Positions 12,407 to 24,643 are shown, numbered from the stretch's first letter. The stretch: DNA of 64,000 nt from Amanita rubescens (GCA_015039365.1 WION01000033.1:124001-188000), one strand, 5' to 3'. Notes: a model not told the origin generated them from the sequence alone. A program made the numbers and translations.

Positions 12407-13880
12407 GATCAGCCAGAGGTTACGATGCAATGAGGCGCGCTTCCCAGACAAATCATATCATCCTTTATACTATTGCTGAGCGAAGCCCAAACCATATGGT
12501 CGTGTGTCGCTCTGTGATATATATGAAACGGCCCGCCTTTTGCCGGAGTCACAGCACAGTACTATCTGTACCGCGAACGGACGTGGATGATGACAAATTG
12601 ACGTGCGCGATGAGGTGCCTGACATGATGATATGTTTGCTTCCTTCACTTGGGATGCGTGACCAGATCCATGTGAGAGGTTGAATGCCAGAGATAGGGTA
12701 TGTCCGGGAAATCCTGAAAGATATGACAGCCTGTTGCCATCAGGATCTGCCGGATATGTCAACCTACTTTAGTATCTTTAACTCATCGCAAACTGACCTG
12801 TCACAGACCAGCCAAATTCAGCGCCTCTACCTCCACGCCCGGTATTCTAGCGGGCTGGCCTGACCGTGAAGAGGCAAATGAATGGAGCCGTCCCCGGAGA
12901 ATGGTACAACGTTAATTATGACTGTCCATCCAATGATAAGCTCCACGCTAGGACGAAATGGGTCGCACTAGCCAGTACCGGAGCAAGGATTGGTCCAAAA
13001 TGTCGTGCGAACGGAAAGTTCATGCCAATGAACCGACTCCCCCGGAAGTGGTGCCGCGAAAGCTAAATGGGCATATGTGTAGCGTGGGTGGTCCTTAGAC
13101 TTATAAGTACTCATACCACAGCCGATTTACTCGGCTGAATGATTGGTTTTAGCTGACGAAAGTAAATCGCGGAGGTGCGAGAAGCGGGCGGAAGGCTCGG
13201 TCGCCGTCGCTTAAACAATCGAGATGCGTGGGAGACCGCTTTCCCGCTAGTGTTGCATACTGCCGTCATGCTCCCTGACCTGACAGGGACAACGCCAAAT
13301 GGCCACGCAGGCTACGTACTATCCGTAACTCACGCTGACCCTGCTAATTTCCAGTCCCGCGGTTGAACTTGTCGTTCAATGCCGCCCCGCTGCACCTACA
13401 ACTCACCTCTGGTTATTGAATATCCACTGCCGTCAATGGAAGACATAGATGTCTCCAGGTGAGCTCCAGGTAGCGTTATCTAATGGTAAAGGTGCTAATA
13501 ACGTTTAGATCGCGAGAAATCTAGTGGTGAACATGCAGACTACTACCCGAACTTGCTATCAAGATACGTCGAACACACCACGGACGTGCCTCGCGTCCCC
13601 ATGGGTTGGCCAACCTCCTAAGAAATAGATGATTCCGGGAAGTGCCCGGTGGATTGAATGACGGTCGCGATATACGCCGGTGATAAGGTCAGTACTATTT
13701 CCAGCATAAAATTGCCGCAAACGGCACTGTTGCTGATGAATTTCTCCAGGCGATATTTAAGTCGAGCATCGTCACTCAAGCAAACGTTTCAGCGGAGTCT
13801 GGGGACATGGGCATACTTACTAACCGTGTCCCATCCATTGAAGCCATTCGGCCTGGTCTTGTGGAAACCATAAAGTCGTC
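12407..13880. other. Region without a recognised gene
   Basis: This stretch holds the promoter of the minus-strand G1 peptidase at its left end and only short open frames elsewhere. I looked for the missing N-terminal exons of the ribonucleotide reductase copy that begins near 13881 and found no convincing match. The break in that gene therefore appears to lie close to 13880. Confidence 0.45.
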
Positions 13881-14657
13881 AATGACAACGAACGTCATTT
13901 TATTTCACATGTCCTGGCGTTCTTCGCCGCGTCAGATGGCATTGTGAATGAGAACCTGGTAGAGCGATTCTCGAACAAAGTTCAAGTTGCCGAGGCCCGC
14001 TGTTTCTATGGCTTCCAAATCATGATGGAGAACATCCACTCCGAAACTTACTCCCTCCTGATTGATACCTACATTAAAGATCCACGTCAACGTGAATACC
14101 TTTTCGACGCCGTCAATACCATACCGTGCATCAAGAAGAAGGCTGATTGGGCTCTGCGATGGATCTCTGACACGAAGTCTACGTTCGCTGAACGTCTGGT
14201 AGCTTTCGCCGCAGTAGAAGGCATTTTCTTCTCTGGTTCCTTTGCGTCTATCTTCTGGCTTAAGAAGAGGGGATTGATGCCTGGCCTTACATTCTCCAAT
14301 GAACTCATTTCTCGCGACGAGGGCATGCATACTGATTTCGCCTGCTTGTTGTTCAGTCACATGAAACGTCGTCCTCATCCTGAAGTTGTTAAGACGATCA
14401 TTACGGAAGCTGTCGAAATTGAACAGGAATTCCTGACAGGTTCGTTCCGCTTGCACGATGTTGATAGCAACGCATACTGACTAGTGACATTAGACGCTCT
14501 TCCTGTGAAATTGATTGGAATGAATGCGAAGCTGATGTGTCAGTGTATTGAATTCGTGGCGGACCGTCTGCTTGTTGCCTTGGGCAACGAGAAAGTCTAC
14601 AATGCAACGAACCCCTTCGACTTTATGGATATGATTTCGTTACAAGTTCAAGGCTGA
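13881..14657 (+). pseudogene. Truncated ribonucleotide reductase small subunit (RNR2-like)
   Basis: The segment encodes the middle of class I ribonucleotide reductase small subunit, which makes dNTPs for DNA synthesis. Similarity starts at [20 protein letters not shown] and runs to 14439. An intron (14440-14493) is removed in phase, and the frame continues through [11 protein letters not shown] to a stop at 14655-14657. All six diiron ligands of the family are visible: D in AASDG, E and H in ENIHSE, E in AAVEG, E and H in RDEGMH. The radical tyrosine (SETY) is also visible. Missing are the first ~100 residues and the C-terminal ~40, including the R1-binding tail; the normal ISL..GKTNFFEKR block is replaced by QVQG and a stop. 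The retained intron argues against a processed retrocopy. It is probably a partial gene duplicate. Confidence 0.85.
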
Positions 14658-15186
14658 CTCCATTTGATAGCGACCTTGACGAGGATTTCTAGATATCTGT
14701 TCTTCATCTTAGTGCAGCTAGTACATCACATTGCATATTTTGTACAATAGTCTAGATCATGTAATTTACGCTGGCCATAGTAGTTGTTGGGATTATTCTA
14801 GCTTCATTGCGCACAAGGGCATTCATTTCGCAACATGTACGTTAACTATGATTATGTCGGGTTTTGTTGGCTTTGTTGAGTCAGGGTTGACAATGATAGC
14901 ACGGAGGCAGAGAAAACCGAGGCTTGCATGATTACGGTATATCCTTTATTGTATTCTATGCGTTTCACACTCAGATGGCTTTTGAGGAAGAGGGTATTCA
15001 CGAGAGGAGACAGTACCGATGTCTGTCTGAACTTAAGTTGAGTGAACCCTTGAGTCAAAACGGATGGGCGAAGCCCCCGGGAGGGACTCCCGGCCCGAAA
15101 CGCTGGGGGTCGGCAAGGCGAGCTGTGAGGGCAGGTGGGCACCGAGCAGGTCAGCCTATCGACCTTCCGACAGCGCGTCGGACTAA
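14658..15186. other. No recognisable gene
   Basis: Only short, motif-free frames are present. A GC-rich stretch around 15080-15180 leads into the left inverted repeat at 15187. Nothing else is supported. Confidence 0.4.
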
Positions 15187-15401
15187 CATCAGCAAATTGT
15201 CAAATTCGGCTTTGGGCCCTTTCACTTTTGAGGGCCCACTTTTCTCACTTTCACCTACAGGATTTGAGCTTTTGTAACTTTGACTTTAGTTGAGATTCAC
15301 TTTAGTGGCTTTGGTACTTTGACTAGTTTACTTTAACTTTAGCTACATAAACTTTGTAATGATGTACTTGTAACCTTTGTAACGTGTGATGGTTATGTGG
15401 A

Positions 15402-15492
15402 TCAAGATGAAAAAATAGTGTTACAATCGAGGATCGAACCCGCAGCTATTGGTGAGCCAACACGCGCGTAAACCACTGAGCCATAACGGCAC
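15402..15492 (-). ncRNA. tRNA-like Pol III unit (SINE-like)
   Basis: Read on the minus strand, there is an A box (TGGCTCAGTGG), then about 40 bases later a B box (GGTTCGATCCT), and a T6 terminator near 15402-15407. The T-arm is nearly pairable, but the anticodon arm collapses to a TTGG-CTCA-CCAA hairpin and the acceptor pairing is poor. This is not a normal functional tRNA. A tRNA-derived SINE head or a decayed tRNA gene fits best. Confidence 0.5.
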
Positions 15493-16153
15493 TTATAACT
15501 CTGACCTACTAATTTCTAATATACCCCAAACAGGCTGGTGGCCCAACACTTCTGGCTCCAGACCAACCCACCTATCCACCCCCTTTACCAAAGAATGTCG
15601 CACATTCAGCCACACACTCATCTAAATTCCCGCAGCGTTGTGCATGCTGTCGCGAGTCACAACAAGAAACTCAAAGTCCATTATTTGTGGATGTTTATCA
15701 CTTGCCTTCACCATCGCCTCGTCGCATACCTCCCAATGCTCACTCGATACGCTCAGTGTGAATACCACTCACGCTGAGTTCTCAAGCTCCCAGGAAATTA
15801 CCCATTATGAGGTACGAACTGTCAACTATATTCGTCGCCTTCTATTTCTAACCAGACCCACACATCTTCGAGTGTCGTCACCGAGTCAAAGACCGTACAT
15901 CGTCGACAACTACTACGTGCATCAAGCGCTTGTGCCCAACCTTATCCTAGCAGTCATGATGATGAGGTATGTCGACTATATGCGCATATCTGGCTGCTCG
16001 AATAACATCCGCCCTCCACCAAAAATGGCTGGTGTTGTACTCAGTACTATTGAACTCGCACCATTGCGCCCACCCGCTCGCATGCATATGTAAGTCCGCA
16101 CGTTTTCACCTTCACAATGGCTCATTCGTATATATATGTGCCTCGTTTATGAA

Positions 16154-16443
16154 TCCTCAGCGCTCAAAACTCATCTGGAGTCGCATGGAACAGATCGATA
16201 AAGCGTACGAAGCGCAAAACTCACAAGAAGGTCGTCGAATACCGTACCATCCTCTTTTCGGATACGATCAAGGCCAAGTTCAACGAGAAGACATGGGAGT
16301 CAATTCTTGCCGAAGCACGAAAGTTCGCAAGAGCAGCCGCTGCGAAGACCGCCGGAAAGAACCAGAAGAGCAACAGAGGAAAAGAAATCGAAATAATGGA
16401 AGAGCCTAGAACGAAATTTGTCGTGGCATCGGATTCAGAGTAG
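16154..16443 (+). CDS. Small lysine-rich open frame, possible last exon
   Basis: One frame is open from about 16154 to a stop at 16441-16443. It encodes a basic, helical-looking sequence (for example KTHKKVVEYRTILFSDTIKAK and ESILAEARKFARAAAAKTAG) ending FVVASDSE. There is no in-frame ATG near its start, so it would have to be a terminal exon spliced to something upstream that I could not identify. I do not recognise the family. It lies inside the inverted-repeat-bounded segment. Confidence 0.25.
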
Positions 16444-17003
16444 TTCGAGGCAGTAGGCACTCTCTTAACCTTCGTCTTGCGTTGCGCGTGATACTAACTT
16501 CCATCTTTAGTTCAATTACGCTCCGGAAAAGTCCAGTTCACATTCTCTTTTCTATGCCGTACTGAATTATATTCGCTAGATGTGAACGCATTACTTTTTC
16601 AACTTCTACGCATTCGGCAGCCTCAAGATTCATCGCTTTTATACTTCTACACCCAAGTGACTCTTTCCTGACGCCGGCGTGTCACACGGACCATCGTTTA
16701 CTCAACCGCATGCACCTGTCTCGCTGTATATGCTTTTCTGACTCCCGAGGAGTATCGCTTGCTTGTTTCTGGACTGTATGAACTCTTAACTGGCCTGCTT
16801 CGCTTTCTACGATACCACGCTCTATTCTAAGCATTCCCTAATCGTGTCCACTGTCGCTAGCTTTTAAAATAATAAAATTGTTGCTTTAAAACTTTCTCCA
16901 CTTTCAAAAGTGATAAAAGTCGAAAATCTACTTTCGAAAGGGGCGAAAGTGGTCTAATTTCCTTTCAAAAGAAAAAAGACCTTCCTTTTGAAAGTGATCC
17001 CCA

Positions 17004-17057
17004 CTTTCACCACTTTCACCACTTTCGCACTTTTGAAAGTGGTGAAAGTGGTGAAAG
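17004..17057. repeat. Perfect 23-bp inverted repeat (hairpin)
   Basis: Positions 17004-17026 and 17035-17057 are exact reverse complements built from CACTTTCAC units, with an 8-base loop (GCACTTTT). The right arm overlaps the inverted repeat that ends the 15.2-17.1 kb segment. A DNA or RNA hairpin at the tip of a repeat would suit a transposon terminus. Confidence 0.7.
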
Positions 17058-17080
17058 CCGGACTTGACAATTTGCTGATG

Positions 17081-18191
17081 AAGAAGGAAGGAAGACATCC
17101 GCAAGTGGCTTATCTTCCTTAGTCCGGACCTGAGAGAGGGAGTGGCGGGTGGGGCGCGAAAAGATCCGGATGCTGCTGTACCGCAACCGAGCAGCTCTAA
17201 TGGCGAGGTGGCACCGTGGCAGGGAAAGAGAAAGGAGACCCTGACACAGCCACTTCGCTGTCTCACGCATAGACTACATTCTACGCAACGCCTCCTACCT
17301 CGGCTAGCTTAGAACTACCATGAACTAGGCACAGTCTGTCTCTACTTGAAATTTGAATGCAATTCTCATACATGGCTAAAAAAGGGAAAGCCCAGGGACG
17401 AGTAAAAAGACCGAGGCTCACATTGCCCAGAGGCTTTCGGATTACATGGAATTGAATGGAGAGACTGAGTGCGTGTTTCTATACTAGTATGCTAGGTACT
17501 ACTCCAAATCTCAACTTCAGATTTTCTTCTCTTCAGGATTCCATGTCGAGGTATCACTAAAAAGGAAACCTCAGGGTCATGACTCATCGGTGGCAGAAGG
17601 GATGTCGGTTGACGGCGTCGGGCGGAGCAAGCGACAGAATGATAAATTCTTAGCGGTGAGCTAATGATATATTTCGTCTAGCAATAAATCGTCTTAAATC
17701 CATCACTGAATCCGAGCTTCAGGCGCTAAATCCTTAGGTGCGTAAGCGCTTTCCAGTACTTTTCGATACATTTCCTGCTTAGTCGTTCAACGGCGATCCT
17801 AATTAGGTCAACCAATCAGAGCAGTCGATTCACTGTTTACCAACCGGTTTAGTACTAACGGGGGCCAAATAGGTGCAACTACCCCGTTTCCCATCGGACG
17901 CCTGACGCCTGCAGCATGTCTTGGGGTGCTGGACATATCCAAGGCAGGATTGATGAATTCCAGCCTAGGTGAGCAGTCCTTCAAGTTGTTTGGATCAGCT
18001 CACCATTTTTGTCTAGATGTCAAATCCTTGGATGCAGGGATCAAGGACAAAAAATTGGAAAAAACAATGGCTTGCCCATGTGTCGAGCATGGAGCCATTG
18101 ACTTCCGGTAAGAACCACCCTTGTCTCATGATGGACGAATCTCAGCTCAATCACAGACATCTGATATCACAACTTGAACCATTCAATGACG
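17081..18191. other. Region upstream of the XPG/recombinase module
   Basis: No gene is recognised. Open frames near 17926-18111 and 18017-18191 show no XPG-like N-terminus and are not needed by the gene that follows, which begins with its own ATG at 18192. If the module is a Crypton-like element, its left boundary should lie in this stretch; I could not define it. Confidence 0.35.
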
Positions 18192-20068
18192 ATGCAAGAA
18201 ATATGGCAGGTACTATACGCTCATTTTCTCTGATTTTCTTCAATGCACTCAATTCCATTGCAGCACCTCGTACAGACAACAGACCAGCGCTCTTTTTTAG
18301 AGCTATCAATGGCAGAGGGATTCACCTCTGACCGCCGTGGCTTGCGCTGCCTCATAATTGGCATCAGTGCAAGGTATGGAAAATGAACAGTTTACTAGTT
18401 TGCATGAATCTATGATAACTGACTGTTGGCAACAGGGCTTGGATACAGAAGAAGCCAGCACGCAACCTCCCAGGTGAGAATACGGTTTTGTGCGAGGCTT
18501 TTCACCGGCTTGCACGTCTCCTTGAATTTCCGGTTGTGCCCATCTTCGTTTTTGATGGTGGATTGCAAGCATCCCAGAAGCGCGGCCGTGAAGGTCAAGC
18601 TGCTGCGCAACAACTGGCTTCCTCATTTCGACACTTGCTGCTTGCCTTTGGATTCAATATACATCTGGTACGCAAACTCTTCTTTTGCCTTGGCTGGAGT
18701 CTAAATGCTGCGCATGGCTGGCAGGCGCCTGCCGGCGCTGAGGAAGAACTTGCTGCGCTATGCCGCAGTCACCTGATCGACGTCGTCATCACGGATAATA
18801 TTTCTACATTCGTCTATGGTGCAACCCATGTGATACAAGACATGTAGGTTTGCCGTTACATGCCTGCAATGTATTATTTACTGACTTTTTGCACTTTAGG
18901 GAATTCCTGAACTCGACTGATGACATGACCAGGATCTACACCAGTTCTATGGCCGAGGCAGATGCAGGACTACCACTTTCACGTGGTGACTGGATTTTGC
19001 TGGCGCTGCTAGTCGGAAATGGTGGCGGAGGATGCGGGGTATGTTTACTATCAAAGCCGTTCGAGAATTGGATGTAACAAATTAATTTTAGCATGGTTTA
19101 CGTGGCTGCGGGCTTGCAACAGCCTTGCGTATTATCAAGAGTAACCTTGGCACTGCATTATTCGAGGCAGCAGAGCATTCATCGCTGCCTGACTTGGACC
19201 AATTTATGAAATCCTGGCGCCGCCACTTGCAACGTGAATTAACAACTGACCCGAACCAGCACCTTGGCCGCCAGCACATCATCCTTGCCCAGGCCGTCGA
19301 TGATTCTTTCCCTTCTACCCACGATATAATCCAGCTTCTCAGGCCCATCACGTCCCTTTCCAATGGGCAGCTGGGGCCTGACACGTCCTTGTGGGTCCCG
19401 TGCATCCCAGATTTGGGTCGCTTGGGCCATTTGTGTGAACTACTCTTTCCGTGGGCCACAGGTCCTGGTGTTGCACGAGAGTTCGATCACCACGTCTGGC
19501 GTGGCACCTGTAATCGACTCCTTCTGACCGTAAGTCATCATTACCCACATATTCAGTGCTGCTGATCATTTGCCATCATCTCTCCACAGTCAATTGTATT
19601 TCCGGGGGACAGCAAACTGGTAGAATGCATCACCGCCATTGTGATGAACATCACGAGCCCCCATCAGCCCATTTCTCAGACAAGCTTTCCGTCGCTTCAC
19701 TTGACCATCTCAACAGAATGGTTACGTGTAGCAACGCTGTCACAAATGCTGCATGTGAGGGAATCGACCACTGGGAGCTCGGAGCCACAGCCGCCGCCCG
19801 AGAAGCAGATATTGCTACCAAGCAAGGTTGTTTCGCTGGCATTACCCAGTGCCGGCAACTGTTCAAATCCGGCACATTCTTCGTCACCTTCTGGTATGGT
19901 ATGTAATATAAACTAGTAAGATCCCACTTGAGACTAATAATTGATGCTCCCCAGCTTCTATTCCCAATTCTTCGTGAGGTGGACCAGATGCAATTCAGCC
20001 CAGCTTCAGATACAGATAACAGGGATGATATGCACATGACTGATTATACAGAGTACCTACTTGAGTAG
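18192..20068 (+). CDS. XPG/GEN1-like protein with degraded active site
   Basis: Eight exons (18192-18209, 18264-18373, 18436-18667, 18725-18843, 18900-19038, 19092-19529, 19590-19898, 19955-20068) give 492 aa in one frame. The order matches XPG-N (MQEIWQHLVQ, then LSMAEGFTSDRRGLRC), FVFDG, XPG-I (APAGAEEELAAL then ITDNISTFVYGA) and the LLVGN..GCG helix-hairpin region. Active family members cut flap or Holliday-junction DNA with seven acidic metal ligands. Here the motif positions read GISAR for GIDAS, PAGAEEE for PGEAEAE, TDNIS for TDDVD, and GNGGGG where a G(G/S)DY aspartate belongs. Five ligands (FEN1 D34, E158, D179, D181, D233) are therefore replaced, while FVFDG and one Glu remain. The frame has no stop, so a non-catalytic DNA-binding role is possible. 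The recombinase gene starts 166 bases downstream. Confidence 0.82.
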
Positions 20069-21949
20069 CATTATATATATATATATATTTTTTTTCTAGC
20101 TATCACTGCATGTCGATACTCGAGCGCACTGGAATTTGATAATCCAGACTGAAACCTTGGCAAATTGAGGGTGGGATAGCTAATATACAACTAATTGGTT
20201 GACTCATCCCTCTCGTCCTTCCTGACCGTGCTTGATGGCTGGGCCCCCGCGCATGTCAAACCGTGGTTCAGGCAAACCACGGAAGAAGAAAACCCAGGCT
20301 GAGGCTTCTGACTCACCTATCAGCCTTGTAGAACTGCAGGAACTCAACCAGCAGAGCCGGGAAACGTACGGAAAAGCTGAGAAAACACTTGCTGCTTACC
20401 GGACCTACATTACGAAGGGCAAGGAATTTCTTGCACTGACGGTCAAGGGACGACGCGAGAAGGACGAGGCCTTGGAGAAGGATGGGATCGATACCGACGT
20501 GCTTGAGAAAGCTTTCGAAAAACCGCCGAACTCGCTCTCGGTCAAGGCTCTTGAACTCTTTCTGGTTCATAAGTGCCTCAGTTCAGACGGATGTGGCCCG
20601 AGTACAGCAGAGCGAATACACGCCGCGTTCTGCGACCATTGGGATAATATGTGAGTGCAGCGTACCTCATTCCCTGACAGTTGTCAAATGCGGCTAACTT
20701 AAACAAACTTGGTAAATCAGGGACGGCGAAGAATATGCGGGTACATACCAATATGACAAGGTGCATGATACTGTCAGGGGCTGCCCGGCACATGCAAAGG
20801 ACATCAAAGCGCTGCTAAAACGGATTAAGAACAAGAATGGAATGGAGGGCGGCAAAGCGCTGCGCAATCATGCACGAGCAATCCGGATTGAGGACCTCAC
20901 CCGTATGATGGACTGGTCTGAGAAAATAGTCCCATCCGCAAGTCTTGGGAAGCTCGACAAAAACGACATCACGTTGGAGGTTGTTAAGCATGTCCTGATG
21001 AGAGCATTCCTCTCGTCTGCGTTTACGCTGTGGACTAGGTGCGTTGGATTTCGAAAGCCATTATTACTATAACATTTGCTTACCAATGCCATCGTCCAGG
21101 AACATGGAGCTGTGCAATATACAAACAGGGGACCTAGAAATGGGCTGTGTAGGGCCTGCCCCACATTTCTTTCCCCACTTTAAAGTTCGGCTCTTGCATA
21201 GGAAAGGTTGGCAGAAGCAGATGGACTCATACGGTGGGCCATTGCGTGGTGAGTCTGAATGTTATGCCAGATCTTCGCCGCTCAGGCATTCAACTATATA
21301 TAAATCCAGGTCAGATCTATGAAATTTATAAACAAGACGTCACCGCGGCAGACATGTACACGCACGTGCAGCGCTGGAGGTGGTTTCTTGAGGAAAGGCT
21401 GCTATCTCGCAAGCTCGCCAGCCAAGGCGAATTCATCTTCCCAACCATTGGCTCCAATGGCGTCGTCTACCCTAAACAGGAAATGTCCTATGACACGGCT
21501 CAGGGATACATCAACGAGTTCCAGGAAAATGCGGGGTTAACTGGGCAGCTTACGACACATTCATTTCGCCGGGGTGGAGCCCAATATCGATTCATGTATG
21601 CGCCCCTTGGACAACGCTGGACGCTGAGCCGAATTCGCTGGTGGGGTGGTTGGGCAAAAGCGGAAAATGTGAGAATCTCCTTCAGCTCACAATTGTCATG
21701 ATCTGATAATCTGATCATTGTATGTCAACAGATTGACACCCTGATACGCTATCTGCTGGACTCCGTGCAGCATGAAGAAAACAGCCACAGCAATGCCTTG
21801 TGCCCAATTCAGCCGGAAGCTAATGGGAGTTTAGCTGGCGAACATAAGCTGGTCAGGCCATTGACGACGGAGGAATTTCGTACTGAACTCCATGCGTTTC
21901 ACATGACAATAAAGAAGGATATTGCTGACACAATTTCATCAATCTCATC

Positions 21950-21954
21950 AACAG
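21950..21954. repeat. Target-site duplication, left copy
   Basis: The 5-base sequence AACAG directly precedes the left LTR and is repeated immediately after the right LTR at 28556-28560. A 5-bp duplication is usual for Ty3/Gypsy integration and shows that this is the original insertion junction. Confidence 0.9.
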
Positions 21955-22213
21955 TGTTAGGAGGTGATCCTGAACACAACCACTAAGACACTCGAGACCG
22001 AAACGCGAATGAGACAATGAGACTTGATTGTGTCTATGGACGACAGAAACAATCGTAAGGCTAAGGAATACATAGGTAGACGTTAGTATATATACTCTGA
22101 CTCGTTACTCCCACGCCGTCGTTCCGCGGAATCCTTAGGTAAGCGTGGGAACTTTTGGTAAATAAAAGAAAAGAAAAAGAAAAGAAAAAGATAATAGAAT
22201 ATTGACCGTTACA
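21955..22213 (-). repeat. 3' LTR of the Gypsy element
   Basis: This 259-base LTR (minus strand) begins TGTAACGG and ends CCTAACA. It matches the LTR at 28297-28555 except at one base near 22109. The pol stop codon (22211-22209) is formed inside the first bases of this LTR. Confidence 0.95.
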
Positions 22214-22226
22214 CCACCCCCTCTTT
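22214..22226 (-). promoter_or_regulatory. Polypurine tract
   Basis: On the minus strand a purine run (AAAGAGGGGGTGG) directly abuts the 3' LTR. This is the position and composition of the plus-strand primer used in LTR-retroelement replication. Confidence 0.8.
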
Positions 22227-24643
22227 AAGATTCTCGTCCCGAGAATCATCATCGTCCTTCTCCACCATCTTCCGCATATGTTTCCACTCTGCCCACTTCT
22301 TATTCATATTCTTCAGATATCCTTCGTCGAATTTTCCGTCTTCCCATCCAAATAACTTCTTGTGTACTGGTGGATCCGTATAGTTGTGATATCTCTGGAA
22401 GAATTTAGTTGGCATCGCTAATGGTCGGGGTGCGCTCGGCTTCTTCTTATGAAACTCCTGGACTTTACGATGAGCGTTCTCGAGATTGCCCGCTGGTTCC
22501 CATGTCGCCTCCTCATTGGGGTATCCCTTCCATTTCACCAAATACTCTAACCTTCCCGTATGTGCTCCTTTCTGCATCCTCTGCCTACTGTCGATCACCT
22601 CCTCTACCTCAAACTCCTCGCCTTTCCTTGCGTGATCCTCTTCTTTCCTCGTCTCCCATTCACGTTCCTGCTCCTTCTGTTTAGGGAATTTAGCAGGCGT
22701 ATGTGGTTTTAATAACACCTCGTTGAAGACGTTATAGATTTTCCATGACGCTGGTATCTTGATTCGATAGGCCGCCGCTCCTACTTTCTCTATTACTTCA
22801 TAGGGTCCTACAAACTTCCCATCCAACTTCTTCGTCGTTCGTAGTGAGGGTAGGTTCTGAGCGCTAATGTAAACTTTATCGCCTCTTTGATAGTTCCGTG
22901 TCGGCTGCTTCTTTTTATCATATTGTTTTCGCATATTTTCCGCAGCTCGATTCAACCCTCTCCTCGCTTGGTCACAGGCTTCCACTAATCTATCCACCCA
23001 TTCGTCCACCGCTTGTACTTTTCTCTCCATCATCAGTTCAAGTCCCTTCCTCGGATTACGTCCATTGTTCAAGAAGAACGGGGAAAACCCGGTTGCTGAG
23101 TGTACTCGATCATTATGACAGAATTGGGCTACTGCCAACCAATCGCTCCAGTCATCCTGTTGATGATTTACGAACATCGTCAAGAATTCTTTTACTTCTT
23201 GGTTTACTCTTTCCGTTTGCCCGTCAGTCTGGGGGTGATAAGCCGTCGAGGGATTTGCCTTGATCCGGAGTACTTGGTATAGTTCTTTCATGAACTTCGA
23301 TACGAATTGAGGTCCTCGATCGCTAATCACCTTCTCGGGTATTCCGTGTTCCCGAAAAACATGATCTCTGAATAAAACGGCCGTGCCTGCACTGGAAAGC
23401 GTGGTGTTGGTCGGTATGAAGTATGCCTTCTTGGTAAATCGATCCACTACTACCAATACGGCATTGAACCCCTTGGATTCGGGTAGCGGTCCGATCATGT
23501 CTACCGACACTACGCTCCATGGTCCTCGTGGTGTTTCGTGAGGATGAAGAGGGGCGGCTTTCTTCTGTCGATCCGGTTTCACTGTTTGACACGTTCTGCA
23601 ACTCTTCACGTAATCCTCCACATCTCTTCTCAGTCCCGGCCACCAATAATTACGCAACATCAGCTCAATCGTCTTATCTACTCCCGAATGTCCCCACTTA
23701 TGATGCTCTGCTATAAACTGCTCCCTTAGTTTTCTAACCACCGGTACGTACACCCTCTCATGCCATGTCACCAATCCTCCTTCTCTTACTTGCCATCCGT
23801 CTTCTTTGTTTTCTACCGCCTTTCTGATTTTTTCCTCCCATTGTCGGGGGCTTATTTTTCTTAATTCATTTTCCATCTTATGTAAATCGTCTCCTTCCTC
23901 CCATACTCGTATAAAAACTTCCTCCTTCAGCAATGTCGTTCCCTCATTATCACTTTCTCCTTTGTCGTGATCCGCTCTCCTCGATAAGGCGTCCGCCTTC
24001 GTGTTGGTTTTTCCGGGTCGATGCTTCAAGACAAAGTTGTATTCTTGTAGGTCTAATACCCATCTCGCTTGTCGCCGATTGATGTTCTGCGGTTTTCTGA
24101 AGTACGTCAGGTTTTGGTGATCAGTCAGAATCTCAATCTGTTCTTCTGTTCCCTTCAGGTAATGCGACCATTCGTATAACGCATGCATGACCGCCAGTAA
24201 TTCCTTGTCGTATACCTCGTAGTTTCGTTTGGCGGGATTGAGTGACTTTGAGATGAAGGCTACTGGTCTCCATGTACCATCTTCTTGTTGTTGAGACAGT
24301 ACCGCTCCCATTGCAAAGTCGGACGCATCCGTTTCTACTCGGTATTTTCCTCGATCAGATGGGATTGCCAACACCACTTCTTCTCCTACTCTCATCTTTA
24401 ACCCCACAAACGCTTCTTCCTGTAGTACTGTCCACATCCATTCTTCCTTCCCCGTCAATCGCGTGAGTGCTTTAGCTATCTTTGCAAATCCTCGCACGAA
24501 TCGTCGATAGAAGTTCACGAACCCGAGAAATTGCTGAAGCTCTCTCTTGTTCGTCGGTCGTGGCCAGTCTAGTATCGCTTGAACCTTAGCTTTATCCATA
24601 CGTATGGAGTCGTGCGATATTACTAATCCCAAGAATTCAATGG

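Larger units (their letters stand above)
15187..17080. repeat. Candidate inverted-repeat-bounded element
   Basis: A 27-base sequence at 15187-15213 (beginning CATCAGCAAATTGTC) recurs in inverted orientation at 17054-17080 with two mismatches. In both places the inner side is followed by tracts rich in CACTTTC. The 1.9-kb interval contains a tRNA-like Pol III unit (minus strand), an AT-rich ACTTTG-type tract (15245-15370) and a small open frame ending at 16443. No transposase is visible and I did not find a target duplication, so this may be a non-autonomous element or just two inverted copies of one dispersed repeat. Confidence 0.45.

Noticed and set aside
15402..15492. Functional tRNA gene
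   Set aside because: A and B boxes are present, but the anticodon arm and acceptor stem do not fold normally, so only a tRNA-like unit is claimed.
16980..17060. CRISPR-like or satellite array from CACTTTC repeats
   Set aside because: The units are short, partly inverted, lack unique spacers, and the organism is eukaryotic.
17926..18190. Upstream open frames as extra N-terminal exons of the XPG-like gene
   Set aside because: The XPG-N region begins naturally at MQEIWQHLVQ (18192), and joining the upstream frames adds no family similarity.
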